The notes under the pieces: generated by a model
Databases searched by the model: none
The model's input: only the letters and a program-made list of their open reading frames with translations
Told to the model about the DNA's origin: nothing
Assembly: GCA_013152215.1 (NCBI GenBank)
Contig: JAADGT010000224.1
Coordinates: forward strand, 1-24,057
Direction: 5' to 3'
Source of the DNA: Deltaproteobacteria bacterium
GTDB lineage: Bacteria; Desulfobacterota; Deferrisomatia; Deferrisomatales; Deferrisomataceae
Length of the DNA: 24,057 bases
Program-made: the position numbers and the translations under genes
Shown: positions 8,229 to 14,943 of the stretch, piece by piece
How the letters are laid out: each line of letters begins with the position of its first letter
Position numbering within the stretch: the stretch's first letter is position 1

Positions 8229-8234
8229 AGCCTA
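8229..8234 (-). promoter_or_regulatory. Candidate -10 element of the lipoprotein gene
   Basis: TAGGCT on the minus strand lies 11 bp from the nearest TTCA half-site of the phased repeat array. In PhoB-type promoters the activator box replaces the -35 and ends about 10 bp before the -10, and this spacing fits. No separate consensus -35 is visible. Confidence 0.35.
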
Positions 8235-8245
8235 GCGGTGGGGCG

Positions 8246-8282
8246 TGAAGGAACCCTGAACGGAGCGTGAAGATTTCGTGAA
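8246..8282 (-). promoter_or_regulatory. Four direct repeats at 11-bp period: OmpR/PhoB-family operator candidate
   Basis: On the plus strand TGAA occurs at 8246, 8257, 8268 and 8279, each exactly 11 bp apart (TTCA on the minus strand). Three of the four are preceded by CG (CGTGAA). Direct repeats spaced one helical turn apart are the binding geometry of OmpR/PhoB-family regulators, which bind as head-to-tail dimers. The array lies about 140 bp upstream of the lipoprotein GTG and in front of a plausible -10, next to the genes for such a regulator. Binding by that regulator is inference. Confidence 0.6.
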
Positions 8283-8327
8283 AACAGGAACGCCGGAGGG
8301 TTTGGTGGGGTCAAACATTCGATATGC

Positions 8328-8356
8328 TTGCGTTTTTTGGCATAACCTGGTAGAGT
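8328..8356 (+). promoter_or_regulatory. Candidate promoter of citrate synthase
   Basis: TTGCGT (8328-8333) and TAGAGT (8351-8356) are separated by 17 bp within a locally AT-richer stretch. This would leave a 5' leader of about 175 nt containing a small TGCCCC/GGGGCA hairpin (8440-8457). The -10 is a moderate match. Confidence 0.35.
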
Positions 8357-8539
8357 CCGTCACCCTGCCGTACTTTGCGCCCCGCGCTCGTCGATGCCCC
8401 GGGGCGATTTCCCGCTTCTTCCGCAAGAGACCGTGGGGGTGCCCCGCGTCCGGGGCAGGGCTCACCTGCCGACGCCTGGGTGCGCCTCAAAACCGTGCGT
8501 GGACACGTGCGGAAGGAGCCTGCTCAAGGAGACTCGCGC

Positions 8540-9943
8540 ATGGACCACCACACTCAAACCATCACCGACATCATCCTGAAGGCTGCCGAGCGGGCCCGGG
8601 CCGAGACCTCCAACGAGCCGGAGCCGGGGCTCACCAAACGGGTCAAGTGGCCGGTCACCTGCACCGTGGGACCGGGCCTGGAGGGCGCCATCGCCTGCGA
8701 GAGCCGGGTGGGGTACGTGAACGGGGCGAAGGGGTGGCTGATCTACCGGGGGTACGACATCTTCGACCTGGCCGCCCATTCCAACTTCGAGGAGGTGTGC
8801 TATCTGCTGCTGCACGGCAGCCTGCCCACGGCCGAGGAGTTCCGGGTCTTCCGGGATCGGCTCGCCGAGTACCGGTGGGTGAACAAGACCCTTCGGATGC
8901 TCATGGGGTTCCCCATCGAGGACATGCACCCCATGGCGGCCTTGCGCCTTGGCGTGAACCTGATGCGCCAGGAGTTCACCTACGCCGACTCCCGGGAGCG
9001 CCGGCCGGTCAAGGGCAACATCATCGGGTCCGACGAGGACTCGATCCCCATGGAGACCAAGCCCCGCGGCGAGACCCATGCCATCTACGAGTTCAAGCGC
9101 CGCAGCCGGGCCCGCCGGCTCCGGGCCAGCCAGCAGATGGACGACGCGGGCAGCATCCAGTCCGCCTACCACCTGATCGCGGGCATGGCCACCCTTGCCG
9201 CGGCGATCTCCCGCGTGCACCAGGGTCTCATGCCGCTGGACCCGGATCCGGAGCTGAGTCACGCCGCAAACCTGCTGTACATGATGACCGGTCGGCGGCC
9301 CACCCCGCTCGAGGAGCGGGTCATGGACGTGTGCCTGATCCTCCACGCCGACCATGGCATGAACGCGAGCACCTTCGCCTCGCTGGTGGTGGCCTCGACC
9401 CTGGCCGACATCTACCTGGCCGTGGGCTCGGGCGTGGCCGCGCTCCAGGGCCCCCTCCACGGAGGCGCCAACGAGCAGGTGATCTACATGCTCGAAGAAC
9501 TGGCGGAGACGGGGGACGTGGCCGGCTGGATCGGGAAGAAGCTGGCCGCCAAGGAGCGGATCATGGGGTTCGGCCACCGGGTGTACAAGGCCTACGACCC
9601 CCGGGCCCGGGTGCTGGGCCCGCTGGCCGAGGCGCTGGCCCGGGGCAAACCGGACGTGGAGCCCCTGTTCCGGGTGGCCCAGCAGCTGGAAACCGAGGTC
9701 CTCAACCGGTTCGGCAACGAGAAGAAGATCTTTCCCAACGTGGACTTCTACTCGGGCCTCGTGTACCGAAGCCTGGGCATCGAGCCGGAGATGTTCACCC
9801 CGCTCTTCGCCGTGAGCCGGGTGGCCGGCTGGACCGCACGGGTCCTGGAATATCTGCACAACAACCGGATCTTCCGGCCCCGGGCCATCTACGTGGGCGA
9901 GTTCCACAAGGAGTTCCCGTCCCCGGCCGAGCGGGGGTTCTGA
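8540..9943 (+). CDS. gltA: Citrate synthase
   Basis: 467 residues, condensing acetyl-CoA and oxaloacetate. Catalytic residues in family order are H307 in GPLHGGANE, H346 in GFGHRVYKAYDPRA and D402 in VDFYSG. The arginine and glycine signature around HADHGMNAST (269-278) and the closing SRVAGWTARVLEY block are typical. It is about 40-90 residues longer than the short bacterial forms: there is an N-terminal extension of about 40 residues and a charged region at about 150-200. The start at 8540 has AAGGAG 8 nt upstream; the frame is open for 55 more codons without such a signal. A 2-methylcitrate synthase cannot be excluded by motifs, but no prp genes are nearby. It is convergent with the acs operon and likely monocistronic. 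Confidence 0.92.
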   Translation: MDHHTQTITDIILKAAERARAETSNEPEPGLTKRVKWPVTCTVGPGLEGAIACESRVGYVNGAKGWLIYRGYDIFDLAAHSNFEEVCYLLLHGSLPTAEEFRVFRDRLAEYRWVNKTLRMLMGFPIEDMHPMAALRLGVNLMRQEFTYADSRERRPVKGNIIGSDEDSIPMETKPRGETHAIYEFKRRSRARRLRASQQMDDAGSIQSAYHLIAGMATLAAAISRVHQGLMPLDPDPELSHAANLLYMMTGRRPTPLEERVMDVCLILHADHGMNASTFASLVVASTLADIYLAVGSGVAALQGPLHGGANEQVIYMLEELAETGDVAGWIGKKLAAKERIMGFGHRVYKAYDPRARVLGPLAEALARGKPDVEPLFRVAQQLETEVLNRFGNEKKIFPNVDFYSGLVYRSLGIEPEMFTPLFAVSRVAGWTARVLEYLHNNRIFRPRAIYVGEFHKEFPSPAERGF

Positions 9944-10345
9944 TTCGGGCCTTCGGCCCGCTGTTCGACGGCCGGGCGGCTCCTGAGCCCCGACGCCAAG
10001 GCTTCGGGGAGGTATGGGGTCTGCTGGAGAGCCGCGTGCGGCCCCTTAGCTCGCCGCGCAGCGCCTCCAACGCTCGCACCGTGAATCCGTTCGTGCCCCA
10101 CCGAACGGTCATGAAACCGCCGACGGTGCTCCGTGCCTGCGCGGCGAATCTCAATGCCCGGCTTCGCACGCGGCCGGAAGCAGGCCCCATGCCCCCGGCG
10201 TGAAGGCCCCGGACCGACGAATGTTACCTTCCCCGTTGTAGGGCCCCGCAGGGGCCTGAGGGAGCTTTCCATCCGAAACAAAACGCCCCGGGCTGCGCAG
10301 GCGGCCCGGGGCGTTTCGTGTCTGGTGCGGTTCCGGCAGGGGAAG
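9944..10345. other. Spacer between citrate synthase and the acs operon
   Basis: About 400 bp without a supportable gene. It contains a CGGGCC-TTC-GGCCCG hairpin just after the citrate synthase stop (9946-9960, weak T tail, possible terminator), a CCGTTCG-N8-CGAACGG hairpin (10087-10108), a 20-bp block (10173-10192) identical to 915-934, and the acs operon terminator at the right end. Confidence 0.55.
10270..10316 (-). terminator. Rho-independent terminator of the acs operon
   Basis: A 13-bp perfect stem (10281-10293 with 10304-10316; core CGCCCCGGGC) and a 10-nt loop are followed on the minus strand by GTTTTGTTTC. It lies 30 bp beyond the acsE stop. This is the strongest intrinsic terminator in the window and marks the operon end. 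Confidence 0.85.
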
Positions 10346-11227
10346 CTAGTCTTCCAGCCAGGAGTGGGAGTACAGCACGTCGCCGTTGAGCACCTTGAAG
10401 GTCTTGTAGAGCATCTTCTCGGTGTCGTTGGTGGGCTGCACGTCCTCGCCGTTCATCAGCTTGCCCACGTACTCCACCTGGTCCATCCGCTCGCCGCGGC
10501 AGATGGCCATCATCTCGGCGTCGTACGAGTCCACGATCGCGGACTCCTGGCCCAGGTGGTACAGCATCATCAGGTACACCCGGTTCAGGATCGGCCGCAG
10601 CTCGTTCGGGGCGCCGTTGGACACGTTGGACAGGCCGCAGGTGTTCGTGGCGCCCGGAAGGATGTCCTTCACCATGGGCAGGAACTCCATGTAGGCCTTG
10701 ACCTGGTTGATGTCCACGGACACCGGCAGCACGATCGGGTCCACCCAGTACCGGGCGTGGTCGATGCCGAGCTCGTCACCCATGGCCATGATGGTGGTCA
10801 GGGCCACGGCCCGCTCGCTCGAGTCCCGCGGGATGCCCTCTTCGCTCATGGTCAGGGCCACGAAGTCCGCGTCGTACTTCTTCACCAGGGGCAGCCGCTC
10901 CTGCATGCTCTGGGGCTGGGCCGAGATCGAGTTGATCAGCGCCCGCTCGTTGCACACCTGCAGGCCCGCCTCCACGGCGGCGGTGTTGGTGGTGTCCAGG
11001 GCCAGGCGCACGTCCTTCTTGACCTCCTGCACGGTCTCCACCAGCCACCGCATCATCTCGTCGCCGGCCTTCCGGGCCGGGCCGAGGTTCAGGTCGAGCA
11101 TGTCGGCGCCGGCCGCCAGCTCCTCTTCGGCCATCTTCTGGATCGGACCCTTGTTCTTCTCGCGGATCGCGGGCCCGATCGTCTTGCTCATGATGTTGAT
11201 GCTCTCGGCAATCGTGAAGATCTTCAT
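10346..11227 (-). CDS. acsE: Methyl-tetrahydrofolate:corrinoid iron-sulfur protein methyltransferase
   Basis: A 293-residue pterin-binding TIM barrel. It transfers the methyl group of CH3-THF to cob(I)amide of AcsC/AcsD, joining the methyl and carbonyl branches. Pterin contacts known from Moorella MeTr are present: D78 (LALDTTNT), N99 (ALINSISA), D163 (WVDPIVLPV) and N201 (GLSNVSNG), the last hydrogen-bonding N5. GGAGG stands 6 nt before the ATG. It is the last gene of the operon, 51 nt after acsC and followed by the terminator. The protein is about 30 residues longer than the 262-residue Moorella enzyme. The extra length is near the C-terminus (about 243-272), before the family-like YKTFKVLNGDVLYSHSWLED ending. 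A MetH-like or other corrinoid methyltransferase role is unlikely in this context. Confidence 0.95.
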   Translation of the reverse strand: MKIFTIAESINIMSKTIGPAIREKNKGPIQKMAEEELAAGADMLDLNLGPARKAGDEMMRWLVETVQEVKKDVRLALDTTNTAAVEAGLQVCNERALINSISAQPQSMQERLPLVKKYDADFVALTMSEEGIPRDSSERAVALTTIMAMGDELGIDHARYWVDPIVLPVSVDINQVKAYMEFLPMVKDILPGATNTCGLSNVSNGAPNELRPILNRVYLMMLYHLGQESAIVDSYDAEMMAICRGERMDQVEYVGKLMNGEDVQPTNDTEKMLYKTFKVLNGDVLYSHSWLED

Positions 11228-11252
11228 CTCGTTCCTCCGGATGCGAAATCGG

Positions 11253-11273
11253 GGGGGCGCCGACGGCGCCCCC
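11253..11273 (-). other. Intercistronic hairpin after acsC
   Basis: GGGGGCGCC (11253-11261) and GGCGCCCCC (11265-11273) form a perfect 9-bp stem with a 3-nt loop, 5 bp beyond the acsC stop and upstream of the acsE ribosome-binding site. No U tract follows. It is a candidate 3'-end stabiliser or pause. Confidence 0.6.
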
Positions 11274-11278
11274 GGGCT

Positions 11279-12631
11279 CTACTGGCCGACGTAGTCCTTC
11301 AGGAACTTCGGAATGTCGGCCGCCTCGCGGGTGCCGATCACCACCTCCCACCCCTCGCCGAGCTCCTCCTGGAGCTCGCCGGAGATCTGGGCTACGTACC
11401 CGGGGATGATCAGCTTGCGGTGGTTCACCTTCTCGGTGATGCCGCTCTTCTTGACGAACGGGGCGATGGCGTCGGCCACGAACTTGCCGGCGGACCAGGC
11501 GGTCAGCACGCTCATGCCCTCGGTGTCCATGATCAGCAGCCAGGTGGGCACCCGGCTCGCCTCCACCTCGGCGCTCACCACGAAGTAGGTCAGCGCGAAG
11601 TTGGTGGTCACGATCACGGGGCTGTCCGGACCGGGGTTGTTGATCTCGTAGATGCCCTGGTCCATGGTCATGGGCCGCTGCGGGTCGGTGTAGATGTTCA
11701 GGCGGTTCACCAGCAGCGGGTAGGTCACGGCCGGGTCCAGGGTGCTCACCACGACCGCGCCGGCGTACTTGTCGATCAGCAGGGCCGCGTAGGTGGCCTG
11801 CAGCTCGACGTCCTGGGTCATGGCGCAGGGGAACGCGATGGTGGGGAAGCCCAGGGGCCGGAACTTCTTGTCCAGGGCCGCCCGCCGGATCGCGATGTTG
11901 GCGGTCACGGTCTCCCGGATGCCCTTCCAGCCGGTGTCGAGCAGGGCCTCCTTCAGGCCGGCGGCCACGATCTTCTCGCCCACGGCCGCCAGGTCCTCCA
12001 GGGTGTCGCCCTGGGCCACCGGCACCGCGCCCACCTCCTTGGCGAAGGCGATCAGGTCGTCGGCGTTGTCCTTGGTGACCGGGTGGATCGCGAACTTCTT
12101 GCCCTTCAGGGCCTCGGCCGCGGCCTTCAGGGTGGCCACGTCCTCGGACGACACGATGATGCCCTTCTCGGTGGCGCCGCCCACCTTCTTGACCAGGTCC
12201 AGGAACGAGGCCTGGTCCTTCTTCTGGTCCCAGAGGAACGCCCAGTTGGGGGCCAGGATCTTACCCACCCGCTCGAAGCTCTGCTCGTTGAGGTACTTGA
12301 GCTGGGTGTCCACGTCGTCGGCCGACTGCTCGTTCGACAGGGCCACCACGATGGCCGTGGGGTTCACGAAGGTCTTCTCGTGACGGTACTTGACGGTCTC
12401 GCCGCCCACCTTCCAGGCCGCGTCGCCCTGGCCCAGGGTCACGTCCCGGATCGGGGGCGCGCTGGCCTCGGACAGCTTGGCCTTGGACTCCTCGCTCACG
12501 TAGGGGCACTTGTCCAGCTCGGCCTTGCCGGCCGCCAGCTTCATGGCGAACGCCAGGCAGGTGGGGTCCCCGCACTCCTTACAGTTGGTCTGGGGGAGCA
12601 GCTTGTAGATCTGAATTCCCGTGAGTCCCAT
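11279..12631 (-). CDS. acsC: Corrinoid iron-sulfur protein, large (gamma) subunit
   Basis: 450 residues. The N-terminal domain has the [4Fe-4S] motif C17-x2-C20-x4-C25-x16-C42 within LLPQTNCKECGDPTCLAFAM; this cluster reduces the corrinoid to Co(I). A TIM-barrel middle and a C-terminal B12-binding domain follow. With AcsD it forms CFeSP, which carries the methyl group from AcsE to the A-cluster of AcsB. AGGAG is 9 nt before the ATG. It sits between acsB and acsE in the operon, with an 89-nt upstream gap that contains a GC-rich hairpin. Length and motif match Moorella/Carboxydothermus AcsC (about 445 residues). Confidence 0.97.
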   Translation of the reverse strand: MGLTGIQIYKLLPQTNCKECGDPTCLAFAMKLAAGKAELDKCPYVSEESKAKLSEASAPPIRDVTLGQGDAAWKVGGETVKYRHEKTFVNPTAIVVALSNEQSADDVDTQLKYLNEQSFERVGKILAPNWAFLWDQKKDQASFLDLVKKVGGATEKGIIVSSEDVATLKAAAEALKGKKFAIHPVTKDNADDLIAFAKEVGAVPVAQGDTLEDLAAVGEKIVAAGLKEALLDTGWKGIRETVTANIAIRRAALDKKFRPLGFPTIAFPCAMTQDVELQATYAALLIDKYAGAVVVSTLDPAVTYPLLVNRLNIYTDPQRPMTMDQGIYEINNPGPDSPVIVTTNFALTYFVVSAEVEASRVPTWLLIMDTEGMSVLTAWSAGKFVADAIAPFVKKSGITEKVNHRKLIIPGYVAQISGELQEELGEGWEVVIGTREAADIPKFLKDYVGQ

Positions 12632-12683
12632 GATCCCTAACTCCTTTCGTCAAAGCGCGTAGCGCGAATCTCGAAACATCCAA

Positions 12684-12718
12684 CCGGCGGCGGGGGGCCC
12701 GGGGCTCCCCCCCGCCGG
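12684..12718 (-). other. Intercistronic hairpin after acsB
   Basis: CCGGCGG-c-GGGGG (12684-12696) pairs with the complementary C/G run at 12707-12718: a 12-bp stem with one bulged C. It starts 2 bp beyond the acsB stop. The minus strand continues GGTTGGATG with no U tract, so it is unlikely to be a full terminator. Confidence 0.6.
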
Positions 12719-12720
12719 CA

Positions 12721-14925
12721 TTACATCATGGGATCCATCTCGAGGGCGGGATGGCCCACCTTCTGCATGAACTCCATCACCTCTTCCTCGGTGGTGGCGT
12801 CCTCCTCGGTGGCGATCTTGTCGTAGAGGTCGGGAACCCCGAGCTCCTCGCCCCGCTTCTGGATCACCTCCTTCAGGGACTCCTTCAGGGCCTTGGGCAT
12901 CCAGGCCACCCGCAGGATCCCGCCCTCGGCCGAGATGAACTTCTTCGACCCGATGTAGAACTTCGAGATCCCCACGAAGCCCGGGGTCTGGGCGCCGCCG
13001 CCCACCGACCCGGCCAGGGTCGAGAACGGCATGCCGCAGGGGGTCATGCCCGGGAAGTCCCGGTCCACCACCATGACCGCGTTGGCCATGGGCAGCAGGA
13101 CCACGATCGCCTCGAAGCACCCGCAGGAGGTCATGGGGTCGACCATCAGGGAGTAGGCGCTGAACGAGGTCACCGACTCGTGGGAGTTCTGGTACACGTA
13201 CTCGTTCACGCCGGTCCACTGGCCCAGCTTCTCGTCGATCACGTCGCCCTTCTTCACCGGCTGGTTCGGGCCGGTGGGGTTGATCTCGTAGGCGGCCTTG
13301 CCGTCCAGCCAGTTGTAGGCGCCGCACAGGCCCGGCCGCTCGGGGCTGATCACGCACACGTGGTCCGGGGCGAACGACTGGCACAGCAGGCACGAGTAGA
13401 ACGTGTCCACCGTCTCGTCGGTCATGGCGCCCAGCCGCGACTCACGCTCGCGGTAGGTCTTGCGGGCCTCCTCGATCAGCTCCTTCACCTTCTCGGGCTC
13501 GGTGTAGATCCGCACCTGCACCTTGTCGAGGATCTTGCCGAACTCGTTGTGGAACTTGGCGTGGAGGATGGTGCCGAAGTGCTTCAGCCGCAGCCCCGCC
13601 TCGTAGGCCTTCTTGGACACCCGCATCCACAGGATGTCGCGCTGGCCGATGTGCAGGATGCCCTCGGCGCCGTTCAAGAGGTGGTGGATCTGCCGCTCCA
13701 GGATCGGCTCGAAGTCCGGCTGCATGTTCCGGCCGGCCACCTCGACCCAGATGCCGATCGGGTAGGTCTTGCCCACCTCCATCTCGTCCAGGTCGGGACC
13801 GATCACCTCGAACTTGCCGTCCTCCACCTGGTCGAGCTCCAGCATGCGGCAGAACTCGAACCCGTCGGCCTTGGGCCCGCCCAGCTCCACGTGCATGGCG
13901 TCGCGGCCGATCCGCTCGCCCTCGAACGCCGGGGAGTACGAGACCGGGATGTCGATCTTGGAGATCTGGATCTTGAGGCCCCGGACCTCGATGGCCTTGG
14001 ACACGATCTGGTCGTGGGGCACGTTCGACACCACGTGCTCGTAGGTGCAGATGCCGGTGACCAGGATCTCGGGGATGTCCGAGTCGGCGATGGTGGGGAA
14101 GCCGTAGTTGATGGCGCCCGCGGCCGCCGCGTACCACTCGTCGGTGACCTCGCCCAGGGCCAGCACGAAGGCGAAGATCCGGTTCTTGTTGTAGCGGAGG
14201 ATGCCGGCGTAGTCGCCCGGCTTCACGCCGCCGAAGGCCATGGCGGCCCGGGTGGCGAACCCGACGGCGTGGATGGCCGCCGAGGTGTCCCGGCCGAACG
14301 GCACCAGCCGGGTGGGCCAGCCCACCTGCACCCCGGCCTCGACGAGCTGCTCGGCAAAGGTCTTGCCGTTGTGCTCCGAGGCCATGAACACGTAGATGCC
14401 CTTCTCCTGGAGCTCCTTGGCGATCTTGACCGCGGTCTCGTTGTCGGGGGCCGCGCCCACGATCGCCGCGAACCCGGGGGCCGAGCCGTCCACGAACTCC
14501 ACGCCCCGCTTGCGCATGATCACGTCGTCGGCCGCGCCGAGCCAGATGTTGTCCTCGGTGGGATCCTCACCGGTCACGTAGGGGATCGGGTCCTCCAGGT
14601 ACTTGAGGGCCTCTTCCATGTCGTAGGCGAACAGGGTGGCCATGCCCGCGTCCAGGGCGTGGCCCAGGTACGGCACCCAGAGCCGCTCCTCCACCTGGGG
14701 GGGCAGCAGCTCCCGGCACCGCTCGAGCACCGGCTTCATGTCGCCGAGCGTCTCGACCTTGTGGCCCAGGATGCCGTAGATCACCGGCAGGTAGTACCCG
14801 GTGTTGGGCAGCTTGACCTCTTTGTCCTCGCCGAACTTGGCGATCGCGTCGTTGACCTTCTTCTCCACGCGGTCCACGATGGCGTGGGCCCCGCGGATCG
14901 CAGCAGCGCAGATAATCTTCGACAT
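12721..14925 (-). CDS. acsB: CO-methylating acetyl-CoA synthase (ACS, alpha subunit of CODH/ACS)
   Basis: A 734-residue full-length bacterial ACS (Moorella 729). It condenses CO, the CFeSP-bound methyl group and CoA at the Ni-Ni-[4Fe-4S] A-cluster. Cluster ligands are C512, C515, C524 and C534 (C-x2-C-x8-C-x9-C in SCLLCQSF...VCVISPERPGLC) and the CGC pair C601/C603 in MTSCGCFEA. All are exactly six residues beyond the Moorella numbers. The N-terminal domain that contacts CODH and forms the CO tunnel is present, unlike the shortened archaeal form. GGGAGG stands 8 nt before the ATG. It follows cooS by 18 nt, consistent with coupled production of the two partners. I see no truncation or missing ligand. 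Confidence 0.98.
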   Translation of the reverse strand: MSKIICAAAIRGAHAIVDRVEKKVNDAIAKFGEDKEVKLPNTGYYLPVIYGILGHKVETLGDMKPVLERCRELLPPQVEERLWVPYLGHALDAGMATLFAYDMEEALKYLEDPIPYVTGEDPTEDNIWLGAADDVIMRKRGVEFVDGSAPGFAAIVGAAPDNETAVKIAKELQEKGIYVFMASEHNGKTFAEQLVEAGVQVGWPTRLVPFGRDTSAAIHAVGFATRAAMAFGGVKPGDYAGILRYNKNRIFAFVLALGEVTDEWYAAAAGAINYGFPTIADSDIPEILVTGICTYEHVVSNVPHDQIVSKAIEVRGLKIQISKIDIPVSYSPAFEGERIGRDAMHVELGGPKADGFEFCRMLELDQVEDGKFEVIGPDLDEMEVGKTYPIGIWVEVAGRNMQPDFEPILERQIHHLLNGAEGILHIGQRDILWMRVSKKAYEAGLRLKHFGTILHAKFHNEFGKILDKVQVRIYTEPEKVKELIEEARKTYRERESRLGAMTDETVDTFYSCLLCQSFAPDHVCVISPERPGLCGAYNWLDGKAAYEINPTGPNQPVKKGDVIDEKLGQWTGVNEYVYQNSHESVTSFSAYSLMVDPMTSCGCFEAIVVLLPMANAVMVVDRDFPGMTPCGMPFSTLAGSVGGGAQTPGFVGISKFYIGSKKFISAEGGILRVAWMPKALKESLKEVIQKRGEELGVPDLYDKIATEEDATTEEEVMEFMQKVGHPALEMDPMM

Positions 14926-14943
14926 ATCGTTGACCTCCCTCGG

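Noticed and set aside
8107..8229. Longer lipoprotein start at 8229.
   Set aside because: It would put 41 non-signal residues before the signal peptide and overlap the -10 element. The GTG at 8106 has AAAGGAGG at ideal distance.
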